Shown: one piece after another, positions 38,580 through 50,300 of the stretch
Position numbering within the stretch: the stretch's first letter is position 1
Layout: each line of letters opens with the position of its first letter
Source of the DNA: Sinotaia quadrata
Taxonomy: Eukaryota > Mollusca > Gastropoda > Architaenioglossa > Viviparidae
Length of the DNA: 64,000 nt
Direction of reading: 5' to 3'
Assembly (NCBI GenBank): GCA_028829895.1
Contig: CM054180.1
Location: forward strand, 89,281,135-89,345,134
Program-made: the position numbers and the translations under genes
The notes under the pieces: model-generated
The model's input: only the letters and a program-made list of their open reading frames with translations
Database searches by the model: none
Told to the model about the DNA's origin: nothing

Positions 38580-40080
38580 GACTATATTTTTGAAGTTTTG
38601 CACCTCTTAGGGTAATGCACCTTTTTCTTAGCGTTTGTAGCGTAGGAATACACGCACGAATCTTGCTTGTGAGAACTGTTTATGTATAAAAGGACCGATG
38701 AAAACTATTTTAAACCTGTGTGCGTCTAGTCTGGATACAGAGAGGTGGAGTGGCCTCTGAATAGTGCCTACACTGAGTCTGGACAATTTTTCCATCTTCG
38801 TCATGACCGGGGAGGAAAGAACTGAATATTCTCCACGTAGAGTATAGAGTTGGACGTGAGCTTTGTCGCACTCAATTCATCGTGGCAACCTTTATTATAA
38901 AGCTTGTCCTATTACTCTACGTGGGTCCGAACCTTGAACAATAGCTGTCCACCAGTGACCATAGATAGGTACTGCGGGGGACTCAGGATTGTGTCGAGAT
39001 AAGGATATTCTACGCCACTCATGTTTTGGAACTGTCACAGAAGACAGGTGTCCGTGAGCTATAGATTTTGGATTTTGGAACCGTCACAGAAGACAGGTGT
39101 CTGTGAGCTACAATTTGTACTGTCGTCGAGGACAGCCGCCCAGGTTCTTCAGCAGAGAACCGAGTGTCTCAGCGTTAGACAACGTGGGACAAGTATTGCC
39201 ATGTTTTCATCGTCAAGTGTATTTGTTCATAGAGGTCAGTGACTGTAATTTTGTGTTCGCCAGTGCGTTGACAATTCAATGTTTATTTCAAACTAGTAAG
39301 TAGGAAAACTTTTCTTAGAGGTGCATTACTTAGATAGGATAGATATAATATAAACATTATCAGCATTGAACTATAATTTTTACAAACATTTAACTTTAAC
39401 ACATAATCAGTTATTGGATGAATATTTGTGGACATTACTATTAATAAGAACATTTATTTTTAAAGTTAGATAAATTTTTGCGGTCATTACCGCTAGTATG
39501 TTTTGTATCAGACTACGCCCAAAGTATTGTGCCACTTGGTTTTGGCAGTAGTAGAGACGGTCATCACCGTTGATTACTTTATTTTATTTTATTGTTTATT
39601 TTTAGTTTATTCATCATCATCATATTTCTTTCATTTTTTTCATCGCTCATTTTCCCCATCCATGAATGTTGGGTGTAGACGTTTCGGAATGAATGACTAA
39701 CACTGAAAGTTAAGCCTGTTTTTCTTTTTAAATTAAATTTTTTGTAAACTCTTTTTCAAGAGTTGGGCTTCCTTTCTCTGTTTTGAAAGTGTGTGTTGAT
39801 GTGGTTGTTTGTTTGTTCGTCCCGTGCATCCCTCACACGACATTCACATGCCTGCTCATACACACATACGCCGGCTTTTCACATTTTACCCCATACTCGG
39901 AATAAAGTTATCCCATCCCCCACAAGATTATTCGTGGTGTCTGAGTGTGAGAGTAGTCATCAACACCTGACCATTCAATGTGATCCGGGCAAATTGCAGT
40001 AACTACCCGCCGAGGAGGAAAGAGGGGCCAGTAACAAACCAGCAGCACAACAACAGCGGCCATGACACATGGCAGTCCTA
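38580..40080. mobile_element. Unclassified TE block with TATA-like box
   Basis: Sharp rise in GC against the flanks. Contains gtataaaagga at 38685-38695 (TATA-like), a 49-bp direct duplication (ggaac-gtcacagaagacaggtgt at 39028 and 39077), and gtaatgcacct at 38611 with its inverse aggtgcattac at 39319. Composition and promoter-like motif suggest a long terminal repeat plus leader, but no TG...CA ends with target duplication were found. No protein domain is visible. Confidence 0.4.
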
Positions 40081-40199
40081 AAGGTTAATATATTTCTAAT
40101 CAATGACATTGATCTCAACCAGTCTGAGTGAAAATTTTTAAATTAAAAAGTAGAGAGAAATAATATTGGTATTTTAAATTTTATTTCTGGTGTCTGAGA

Positions 40200-40761
40200 A
40201 AAAATTATTAAAAAATGGAAAAGACATAGTTCACAATAACATAGTTCACAACACAGTTTAAGATGATGCAGTTCCTGACAACACAATTTTCAAGATGACA
40301 CAGTGCATGACAACATGGATGAAGAAGGCAACATGACAACACAGTTCAAGATGACTTAGTTCATGACAATTCAGTTCAAAAGGACATAATTCAAAATAAA
40401 AATGTTCAAGATGACATTGTTCACACCACAGCAATACAATGAAGTTCAAGATGACACAGCTTGCACAATATAGTTCAAGATGACAGCATTCATAACACAA
40501 TAATACAGCACAGTTCAAGATGACACCGATTAAAATTTAGTTCAAGAAGACCTTGTTCACACCACAGTAATACAACGAAGTTCAAGATGACAGCTCACAC
40601 AACATAGTTCAAGATGACAGTGCATGACAACACAATTCAAGATGATTTAGTTCATGACAAAGATAGCTCAGGATAACACAGTTCATAATGCAGTTCAAGA
40701 TGACATCATGTTTGACAATGCAATTCAAAGTGACATAATTCACAACACAGTTCAAGATGAT
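40200..40761. repeat. Degenerate ttcaagatgaca minisatellite, left part
   Basis: More than 20 short units (about 20-25 bp) of the form cacagttcaagatgacataattca. The array is interrupted by the solo LTR that follows and resumes at about 42348-42475. Confidence 0.85.
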
Positions 40762-42341
40762 TGTCACAGTCTGATAAAAATGTCCGACTTGGTGACCTAC
40801 TTGTCTTGGTTACTTCAAATTTGAATTTTGAAACCCTTGGCTCCTTTGTTCAAAGCTTCCTTTTTCGAGATGCTTCTAGAACAGGTCAAGATGTTATGTA
40901 ACTTTAGGTCCATTGTCCGGATTCTCGAACCAACTACATACTTCGCAATCAGTCACGTGATACGCATTATGCTTTTCTATAAATGTGGGTGCGCGCTTCC
41001 GTTCCCTTACTTCGAGAACACATTAGCTATTTCCATCAGCTAACTCGGGTCATGAGGCAGCCGACAGCAGATGAGAACCAAACCTTCGACTTCTCATAAG
41101 GTACCATTTTATCTGATAGTATTTTGCCTATCTTGATTATAAATATGTATTTGTGCTATGTATTATATTATTTCCATATATGCTTGAGCATGGTCCAGAG
41201 AAATGGCTGAAAAACCTATAAGTTATGGAATATAAATTTATTGTAACTCTTTTTCCATTGTAACTTTAATTTATATTGTTTCAATTCACTAAGAGCCAGA
41301 ATGCCTGTGCTCGATATGAATTTCTCATGTAATTCAATTATTGCGTGTAATTTTAACTGTAAATTGTGAAGCGCTTTGTTGGTTTGAATTACCCCTTTTT
41401 GTATGAACATTAATTTAACGTTGTAACTATTTTATTGCTTCATACGTCATGCTGTTAAATGGAACACGCGTGAGATGACTACATTTTTTCTAAATCTAAT
41501 TGTAAAACGACGCGAGGTCGAAACTCTTATTCAGCGCATTTTAAACTGGGACATGCTTGAGTAGGAACGTGTTAAATTGAAATTACATTAGAGCACGTTA
41601 CTTCTCTAGGTCGGCCCTGGCTTTACTTTTGCCTTGCCTTGCTTTGGCTTCACTTTGCCTTGCCTCGTTTCGTCTGGTACTAACTGGTCTGAGCTCAACG
41701 TGTGAGTTCATTTCTGAGGGTCCACGCCACTAAAATTCAAGTTCACTAGCAACATAAAGGAACACCGTCCTAGATGCCACGTGCGTCGTCGCTGTAGTGA
41801 GACTGTGAAAATAGACTGGCTGACCGAGTAAAAGAGACCAGGCAGATACAGACAACCAGCTGAGTATTACTCAGTGTTTATGCAAATATCGAAAAGACAG
41901 TTGATGGCAATTCGTTAGTTAACCGATAAAGCATGTACGTGCAAAGAATCGAGAAATAGACTATTCGCGCTCGTATTTGATTATTGTTAACTTGTTAAAA
42001 CTTTATTAAATTCTTATTTCCTTTGTTAAAAACCTCTTAGTAGTTAATTTTTATGCATAATAGACCTATAGATTTTTCTTAGATTGAATGGGGGCGAATG
42101 AGCAGAATGTTGATAACGAATGCATATTAATTTAGAGGAATTTAACGGTTTTCAATCTAGCTAAAGTTCGCAGTTTATTAGTTTGTAAATTTGTCGTCTG
42201 AACTACAAGACACACTTTTAATTAGTCAAATAGTAAATTGAGCAACCAGTCTGCATAGAATATGAGAGAAGGAATTAATTATATTTAAAATCCTTAATTA
42301 TTCTAGGGCAGGGTCTATAAATAAATACTGGAAACGTAACA
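40762..42341 (+). mobile_element. Solo LTR, family L1, copy 1 (about 1.6 kb)
   Basis: Starts TGTCACAGTCTGATAAAAAT and ends GGAAACGTAACA. Matches the inverted copy at 59382-60984 along its length (for example the gggggcgaatgagc, aatttagaggaatttaacg and ctcgaaccaactacat blocks). TATA-like ctataaatgtgg lies at 40977. No internal retroelement sequence is attached. Candidate 5-bp duplication atgat flanks 40757-40761 and 42348-42352 if the end is placed 6 bp later at 42347. It lies inside the ttcaagatgaca minisatellite. Confidence 0.75.
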
Positions 42342-42715
42342 TTAACAATGATAAAGTGCATGACAAACAGTTCAAGATAGCATAATTCATAAAAGAGTTC
42401 AAGATGTTCAGGACAAACACTGATCTGATAATGCAGTTCAAGATGACACAATTCATAATGATTAAAGGTGACAGTTTATGATATAAGCCAAAAACACCAT
42501 TTTTGCAAAAATATCCTTTCTGCAATTTATAAGTGAAAATATCTAAATAATTGCTTGGCAGTACAAAGTATGACTGTTCCACCTAAATGTCTTACCATTT
42601 TATATCTTAAATGATATAATTTGTATGTTGAATTAGAAGCATAAAATTTACTCTGCAGTAACTGAATAAGACTTGTAGTCATGCAGGAACTCAAGGCTAA
42701 TAAGCATTATCATAC

Positions 42716-42816
42716 CTGCCGTTCCTTATTTGTCAGTTTTTCCAGAAAATGTCGCAAAAACAAGGAAGGTTCATCAACAATACAGTCCCATATAGTTTTA
42801 TTAGCCACTTCAGAAA
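42716..42816 (-). CDS. unc80: UNC80 exon w5
   Basis: 101 nt, phase 1 to 0. Acceptor cattgacag, donor GTATGA. The translation includes IWDCIVDEPSLFLRHFLEKL followed by TNKERQ, against human LWNCLIEDPSTVLRHFLEKL followed by TISNRQ. This is among the best conserved exons in the window. A dispersed repeat begins about 50 bp beyond the acceptor, and a second copy of the same repeat lies in the same relation to exon w10. Confidence 0.95.
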
Positions 42817-42867
42817 CTGTCAATGAGACAATAAAAAACATATAAATGTAGCCCCTCTTATTTAAAG

Positions 42868-43202
42868 TGTATGTATTGTATCATAAAACCCTTATCAATC
42901 ATTTTTATATTAAATCCTGTAACCAATTAAATACAAACCATCAAATAAACTTCATTAAAAAATAAAAATGGTACTATTAAAAAGCTGAAAGAAACCAACT
43001 ATTCTGGCTGTTTTTGATTGACACTCAAAAATATGTGAATCACATGATCTTGAAGAAATTCTAAATAGAGAGCTCTGACCTTGTGCAAATGATGTCAAAA
43101 CATTTTTTTTATATAAAACAACAAAAAGCCCATAACATTTATAATGACTGCTGTTAAGGTGAAGGTGATCAAGAAACTAAATCTAGATATACAGGTATAT
43201 AT
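42868..43202. repeat. Dispersed repeat R1, copy 2 (cut by hAT)
   Basis: Same repeat as 8448-9010, same orientation, lacking its middle ~250 bp and cut at the right by the hAT terminus at 43203. Begins about 50 bp from the acceptor of UNC80 exon w5. Confidence 0.7.
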
Positions 43203-43733
43203 CAGGGGTCTCAAACTCATTTTGCCTGGGGGCCACTGGAAGTAGAATCTGGGTGAAGCTGGGCCGCATCATTATTCCCTGCTGCCAGAGACCTGGCAAC
43301 ACTTCCTCTTACACAGCTCAGACACATTTGGCTTCAGGGAGGAAGCCACTGTGACCCTCAGTATGGCTTGAAGATGCTCATCAGTAAGTTTGTCCTTGAA
43401 TTTTGACTTATTCAAGTTCATGGTGGAGAAGAGCTATTCACAGATAGGTGCTCCCCAAAAGGCACTTGGTCCGCTTGAACATCCTGGAAAGCTCAGGGAA
43501 GGTAAGGGGCAATTCTCTCTGTCCAAGCTTGTCTGCTTTTCCACTCACCTCCCTGAACTTGGCTTTGAGTTCAGAATTACACTTTTGTCAATTAGATCCA
43601 TTTGAAGCACAGGAGGGACATCTTCCACATTGAAGAAAGGGTCAGCAAATATTTGAAAGGTGGTTCTGTGTTTCTTGAAATCTGCAAACCTGTGATCAAA
43701 TTCTTTCCTGCAACATACTTCTCACCACTGTAA
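43203..43733 (-). pseudogene. hAT transposon (GTF2IRD2-like), truncated
   Basis: Terminus CAGGGGTCTCAAACTC at 43203, then the same sequence as 30075-30630 including the C-terminal transposase region on the minus strand (reading back NEFKIKVH-type frame, with FDHRFADFKKHRTTFQIF near 43700-43640). It is cut off after caacatacttctcaccactg, where the copy at 30.6 kb continues. No matching 8-bp duplication is found for its left flank gtatatat. Confidence 0.85.
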
Positions 43734-43793
43734 ATAAAATTGGGCGGCCCGGTACCATTATACCGGTCCGTGGACCGGGGTTTGGGGACCACT
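43734..43793 (-). mobile_element. Terminus of a second hAT family
   Basis: On the minus strand reads CAGTGGTCCCCAAACCCCGG followed by TCCACGGACCGGTA, a recognisable hAT 5' end distinct from the family on its left. It directly abuts the interior of a piggyBac coding region, so it probably marks an insertion point, with gtctacag as the remaining flank. Confidence 0.7.
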
Positions 43794-45336
43794 GGTCTAC
43801 AGTACATGCCATCAAAACCAGTCAAGTGTCGTATCAAAGTGTGGATGCTCTGCAACAGTAAAACTGCATATCTGTGCAAGTTCAAAATCTACCTTAGTTG
43901 TGAAAATCCCCACCCATGCATAATGACTTGGTCATTAGGCTGTCATAAAGCTGTCAGCAGATTTAGACATCTTGCACACAGTTATTTTTTTTTGAGGTTT
44001 TTACATCTCCCAAACTTTGGGAAGATTTGCTTGATAGAGGGCTGTATGCCAGTGGAACTAAGATGGCAGAGAAAAGTTTTCCACAAGAGCAGAAACAGAT
44101 GTCAAATCTACAATGAAGTGAAAGCAAAATTCTGAGGAAGGGAAATGGTAATCTGACTGCAGTGGTGTGGCAGGAAAAACACAAATGGCCATCCTGTCAA
44201 CCTTCAATAATCCAACCTCCATGCAACAAGCTTACCAACACTTTGGTCTCAATGGTGCTCATCAACCTGTTATCCAGCTGCAAGCCCTCTTTGACTCACA
44301 TGAATGGGGTGGACATTCATGACCAGAAGAGAAAGAAGTATGACTATGGGTGGAATTCCAAGAAGGCCTGGAAATACATTTTTGGTTTTCTAGTAAATTC
44401 TGCCATCACAAACACTTTCATATTTTATGACCAGACTTCAACTGCAGTCCATTGATGCAAACGTTTTTCTCATCTTGACTTTTGCTGTGAATTTGCCACT
44501 CAAATTATTGCTGGATTCAGTGCCAAAAAATGATGACTTCCTGAAATTGTGAGAGCGCTGTTCTGCAGTGATAAAAATGTGCAAGGTCATGTCAACATCA
44601 AGATTACCAAGAGAAACCACTGCCGATATCATCTCAAGCAACAAGTCCACAAGGATATGATTTTTGGTTGTGCTCAGTGTGACATTAATTAAAATATCAT
44701 CCCACCACCACCACCACCAATAAACTGTAAAGTATTAGTACACTAACAGATATCAATCCCATGTAGCCAGCCATAGATTAGATCCAAATTAAGTGTAAGT
44801 ATATATTTCTGTTTTTTTTTTATTTTCTCTTTTACACAACCATGCCTGTCTAGATTGTTTGTGTAGTTATTTGCATGTATGTTTGCTCTTGAATGTGCAA
44901 AGTTAATTATTAATTAGTTTCATCATCAAAGCAACAAATCCACAATTTTGGGGTGAATACAAAATTTTCAAAATATATTTTATTTCAATTTTACTACTAT
45001 TTTAGATTTTAATTCTTATCAGTTTTCAGATTTTAAAAAAATGTATCATTGTCTTTCTAACTATTTCACTGAAGTAGAATATTTTTTAAAAGATTTTTGA
45101 ATGATAAAATCATATTTGAGTAAATTTTATTACTATTATAAACTAATTAGGACTTGTTTGTAGGTGATATAACAGTTTAAATGTGATTACCCCTTTTTGT
45201 TCTTATTTCATAAATCCCCACCATCTGTAGGGTATCAGATCTAAGCAAACTGACTGGTTAATAGGAAGCTGCACTTTGATCTAAATGAGTGTCGTTGAGA
45301 AAACTGCTCTTTCAATAATGGCCATCAGGGAAAGAA
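43794..45336 (+). mobile_element. PGBD4-like piggyBac, 5' truncated
   Basis: Begins inside the transposase at QYMPSKPVK, then KVWMLCNSKTAYLCKFKIYL, FFEVFTSPKLWEDLL (the usual second catalytic Asp is Glu here) and GVDIHDQ (third Asp) followed by SKKAWKYIFGFLVNSAITNT near 44300-44455. These are spread over several frames with stops. The 3' non-coding part ends at a TTAA (45337-45340). Same family as 33458-36000 but in opposite orientation. Confidence 0.87.
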
Positions 45337-45340
45337 TTAA

Positions 45341-46406
45341 AGAATTTCTTTTCAAATAATTATTAAAAATACTTGAAATTAGCATACAAAATTATATTAA
45401 TGTTAAATGCAGGTGTTTACATCATTTCAGAATGTGGACTTCAAACTTTCTTTTCAATAACCAGAGCCAAACAGACTGAGCTTAATAAAGAAAATATGTA
45501 CTGGCCTTGAATAAGCAATTGACTATATAGTGTAATTTGTTTTACAGATAAACAGAATAATATATGATAAAATTATATTTTTTTTAATTTAATTGCTAAA
45601 ACATAAAGCACAAGTAACTGTTGTAGATAAAGCTGATTTTTTAGGGAAAAATAACATAATGAGTCTCCTGAAAATTATTTAATGAATATATTATTTACAA
45701 ACATATAATCAATTTTCTTTTAGTAGTTTAAGGAATACATTTTTTCAGTCATGACTGTATAAAGCTAATGCTTTAATTACAATCTGTATCAGCATTTACA
45801 CTGGAACTGTAGTATTAAGAATATATTAGAATAGCCACTACAGCAAAAATTACATTTCAAGTAAATAAAGTGATGTAATATATCCTTGCAGATAATATAG
45901 AAAATTTTTTTAAAGAAAATCTCAATGCACTACAAACCTTCTATTTACCATTCTGAACATTCAATGGAAATGCAGTAAAGTCTAACTGTCTACTGTCAAC
46001 AAATATAATTAAACTGCTGTAATGTTTTTGATGTTAGCCTGTCTAAATTTACTCTTGTACAATATCCTTATTCAGCATAACAAACCAATTTCAAACTAGA
46101 AGTCCTCTATGAATGGTTTAAAATTCTGACTTAACAATCATCAAGGCATTTTTATATTTAAATAGTTCTATTAAACAACATTTACTGGGACAATAACAAA
46201 ACAAAAGGTACTGCTCTGCAATTATAATAATATACCATATGTAGGTCAGATTTTGTGCAAATAATTTGCAACATTGTAATGCTATATATCAGAGGTACAA
46301 TGGCAATGTGAATAAAACAATCAACTTGTTTATCTTCTTTGACTGTTGTTGTAATACTGGTAAAATAATTTTTAAAGACATAAAAATGATATTTTCACAT
46401 ACTGAC
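45341..46406. other. Intron w4-w5, AT-rich part
   Basis: AT-rich sequence with no recognised exon, transposon or tandem array. Confidence 0.45.
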
Positions 46407-46541
46407 CAGAAACACCATTTGAATTAACATCATGATCATCCAATAGATGTAAAATGGGCAGCACTGCAGCACAAATGCATGATGGGAAGAAAGGTTGTGC
46501 AAGCTGTAAGTGATGTGAATGATCTGCTCGTTCTTCCTCAC
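46407..46541 (-). CDS. unc80: UNC80 exon w4
   Basis: 135 nt, phase 1 to 1. Acceptor tttattttttag. The donor is GTCAGT after TCTG: an alternative GTATGT 4 nt further would break the frame with the next exon, so GTCAGT is chosen. The core SCICAAVLPILHLLDD is nearly identical to human ACICAAVLPIVHLMED. The N-terminal part EEERADHSHHLQ aligns with the acidic and histidine-rich human EDEEHTTEHTPNHH stretch. The join to the next exon reads NGVSVSEVA, against human DGVAVSAVA. Confidence 0.95.
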
Positions 46542-46869
46542 CTAAAAAATAAATCACACTTATCTGTGCATGTGTTAAACTTTATCAACAGAGCAAATAT
46601 CTGATATATATGTAACATGAACTTTACACCACCTTTTAAAACTTTAGGAAACAACTACTGTGAACAGAAAATGCAAGATTCAGTCAAGACACTTAGCTTT
46701 TAATTGCAAAAGATATTCAAATGTACATCATAATATTATGTATATGAACTAAATGACACATATATTTAGTCTGTAACAGTTTTATATACAGCAACAACTT
46801 ATATCTTTAATAGCTGTAAATAAAATTACAAATTGAACACATAGTTTATAACATAGAGTTGTAAATGCA

Positions 46870-47402
46870 AGTGTATGTGTATGTGTGTGTGTGTGCATGC
46901 ATGCAGAAATTCACAAATTTTGTACAATTCTGGGTTCAATCCTGAAAATTAGGAGCAAGGAAGTTATTTTTATACAATTAATTTCTTTACAACACATAAG
47001 ATCTCTTTCTTTTCTTGTTTACTGCTAAAATTCAGCACATTATTATAAATGTTTTCTTTTGTGTTTGTAATATAAAATGGCATGTTTTTCTTCTAAATTG
47101 CTTATTTCCTTGCTGATTTCTGGTTCTGATCAAACTTAAAGATTTCTTTAACAACTTCTTGAATAGTGTATCAAACTTTTCTTACATGGCATGATAAAAA
47201 TGGAATTCCATAAACTGAAATGTGTTTTTAAAATGGATAGGACAAAATGTCTTTTCCAGCTATATGACCAAGGTTATTCATTTGTAGCAGATAGGAGAAT
47301 TGAAATAATAATAATAAGGGCAATTACAATTAAGTGTAGATCTTAATCAATAAGAACTTAATCTCTAGAAGCATGTTGTACAAATGCATAAACACACATG
47401 CA

Positions 47403-47449
<47 letters not shown>

Positions 47450-47640
47450 ACGCGTGCATTTGTGTGTGTGTGTGCGCGCGTGCGTGTGTGTGTGTGTGTG
47501 GAGAGAGAGAAGCTGACATTTTGCTTATATATATTCAAAGATCTGCTCCAAATTTTATTATGATCTACATCAATATATCTTTTGTAATGATGTTCTACTG
47601 TCCACAGCACCAACCATTCACAACTTCAAGACATATACTA
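46870..47640. repeat. Microsatellite-rich intron segment
   Basis: (GT)n runs at about 46876-46894 and 47405-47500 (the latter interrupted by gcgcacgcgtgc). Between them is AT-rich sequence with no gene. Open frames through the GT tracts on both strands are artefacts. Confidence 0.9.
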
Positions 47641-48029
47641 CTGACAAAAACAATCCCCACTGTCATTGCCCTTCATTCTGTGCTACAACTGCCACCAATT
47701 AGATCTCCAACAAGAATGAAGGGATGAAACAACATACTATCCAAACCCACACACACTGCCATGATTGCTCCTACAAAGAAAACAAAAAATCAAACCATGC
47801 ATTAGATACTACTCTAGATCTCACAACTTACTAGCACTTAATTGCCCTCACATTGTTCAGCACTTTAAGACCAAATTCAAACAACAAATCAAAGGCAAAG
47901 ACAACAAATCAGAACAAAACAACAAATCACACTGAAAACACCCACACCTCCACCAAGTCCAACCCAACCCAGGCACACTCCCACACTAGTCCAAATCTCC
48001 AATTATTCAGAAGTCTGTTGTTTGTTTTT

Positions 48030-48220
48030 TTGTGAGTTGTTTGTATTTGTGGGCATGTTAAATTGTCAAGTCATCTGCAAAATGTGTTATTTGTGCATAG
48101 GTTATGATTGTGTCTAGGTTGCATGTGGCTACATTGAAGAGAGTTGGGTTGAGTGAGCATTCTTGTGATATGCCAAAGCTTTTGTGGGTGGTGGATTGTG
48201 AGATATTTATCTGTATTTGA
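48030..48220 (-). pseudogene. Non-LTR retrotransposon RT fragment
   Basis: A minus-strand frame near 48200-48065 reads SFGISQECSLNPTLFNVAT then ITYAQITHFADDLTI, matching the G(V/I)xQxxxLxPTLFN and (Y/F)ADD active-site blocks of LINE reverse transcriptases. The frame continues as KYKQLTKKQTTDF before stops. Different in sequence from the RTE LINE at 9.7-12.7 kb. Element boundaries are unclear, and 47640-48030 may belong to it. Confidence 0.7.
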
Positions 48221-49540
48221 GAAGTATGTTAGGAATTTTTTTAATATATGTGCTCTGTGTGTGTGTGTGTGTGCGTGTGTGAGGCTTGTGATGCCAAGAT
48301 GCTAAAAATAAACGGGGGTCACTGGAAGTTTAAGCATGCTGGAAGGTCATTGTATTCAGCTTGTTTAGTGTGTATGGATGATGTAACGAAGCGATGCGAG
48401 CACTCATAAATTTTTGTTGTGTCATTGTGTATGAAATATGAAATTATTAAATCCATGAACATATTTGTAGACTCTTTTGGATGTACTTATTTGATTTTGG
48501 TGTATTTGGGTATTCACTTTTATACATTAAATGTATGCAACATATGTTTTTGCACCAAACAGCATCATGTCATAAATCCAACATGTTTTTATTGGGCATT
48601 TTCGTCACAAAAAAAATTAAAAAAAGAAACATAGAGAAAACACAAAAAGGTTTTTGAATTTTCCTAGTTTAATAATATCTTTAACAGAAATTCAAAGGTT
48701 CAGACAATTTCCTACACAAATAAACTTTTTTACATCCATCTAAAGTAAGTGAACCCTAAATGGCCTATCTGGGTCACCTTTCCAGAGAATTACCCATTAA
48801 GGAACACAACTTGGCACTAATGCAGTTAGTTTGAACATTTTCAGTTATTTTCATCAAATTCTGGTCCTCCTAAATGTAGTGCCTGTGGGGTCAATGTATT
48901 ACTTTGTGTTTGTTCACTACAGCCTGCAACATGCATAGCCAATCATAGCCCCTGTTATTTAGTTAATGTTTTGTGTGCATGTATTTCTGTGCGTGTATCA
49001 TAGTGTGTGGTGATGCATCTGCGTGTGCTTGTGTATAGCACATCTGCATGTGTGTGCAGGTACAGCATTTATTGTTTTGTTTTACAAGTAGGACAATGGC
49101 TGTCTGCAAATTTAGGTCACAATCTCTCCCTTTGTTTTAAATCATGCAGTTTATTGGAGCATATACATGTCAGTGCAAATGTAGAGTTGTGTCAGAGTAC
49201 AAGCTTTTATTGTTATATACTGTTTTAGGTAGTTAGTAACTAAAGTTGAAATTTATATATTCAGAAAGGAAATAGTTTATATTTTTAACTGACATATTTT
49301 TATATGATAAATAATGTTATTGCATTTGTGTATTTTGTAATTCATGTGTGTGTGAATGTTTTTCCAACAGCACACAGATTTTATTTTATTATAGGTCTAA
49401 ATCTTTAGATTATATAGTAGACAAAATGTGTGTATTAAAGTATAATTATGGTAGTTTCATTATATATTTGATTCATTACAGAGCTCTTAATATTTAGCTA
49501 TAATTGATATTTGAAAGTAAGTAAAGAAACACAGAAACTA
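48221..49540. other. Intron w3-w4, unclassified part
   Basis: A (GT)n run at 48259-48282. The rest is AT-rich with GT-enriched stretches at 48960-49060. No exon seen. Confidence 0.4.
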
Positions 49541-49544
49541 TTTT

Positions 49545-50300
49545 GGGTGGTCTTTTTCCTATTGAGTGTCCTTCATGTCCTTAGGAGTTTTCATGGACAG
49601 CCACACTTTCAGAATATATATAAGCACTATGGAAAGAGGGGATAGGACAGATAATGGACAGACAAGATGAGAGGATAGATACAGGGAATACCAGGACCTC
49701 TGGGCCTTATGGCTGACAGTTATGGTGGATAGTTTAGTTTAGGTTGTAAATAAACTTAGAGTACAACCAAACTTACATTTAGGAAAATGTATTAGCAGAA
49801 GTAGAAAGAGTTATGCACAGAATAGGTGAAAGACTTTTATTAACTAGACTTTAGAGGAAGTGATATTTTTATTATACCAGTGTAAATGATGGACTTGTGT
49901 GCATTCTAAAAAGTATACACTCAATGTAAAGTGTATCATGCCATGTGACATATGAGCAATTGTAGCTATGTTTGTCGATGCTATGTACTATTTAATTGTT
50001 TGCTGCCCTGGTTCTGTCAGTTCAAAGATGGCATTTTATAAAATTAAAATGATCACTATTACAAAGAACCTGTGCATCTCGTTTTGACTCATTTGTACAA
50101 ACGGCGCTATATGCAGAAGAGAACACCAAACAAGAAGATAAAACCAAACAAAGACACACATCATCATCATCATCATCATCAACATCATAGTTCCATTAAC
50201 ATTTGGTGTTGTTGACAGGATTAGTGATGGCCCTACATACACTCCGCCACCCTCCCCGTTACATTTGGTGCTGCGAGCAGGACACAAGGACACACATCAT
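49545..50300 (+). mobile_element. LTR-retroelement-like remnant
   Basis: Contains a TATA-like tatatataagcac (about 49615), a possible polyadenylation signal aataaac (about 49750), and two stretches of the type acatttggtg-tg-gagcaggac (50198-50222 and 50262-50282). These resemble the primer-binding-site region following an LTR in BEL/Pao-type elements. A (CAT)n microsatellite lies at 50158-50180. No coding domain. Weak classification. Confidence 0.35.

Noticed and set aside
40258..40518. 86-codon minus-strand ORF with repeated HLELC-type motif
   Set aside because: Translation of the ttcaagatgaca minisatellite.
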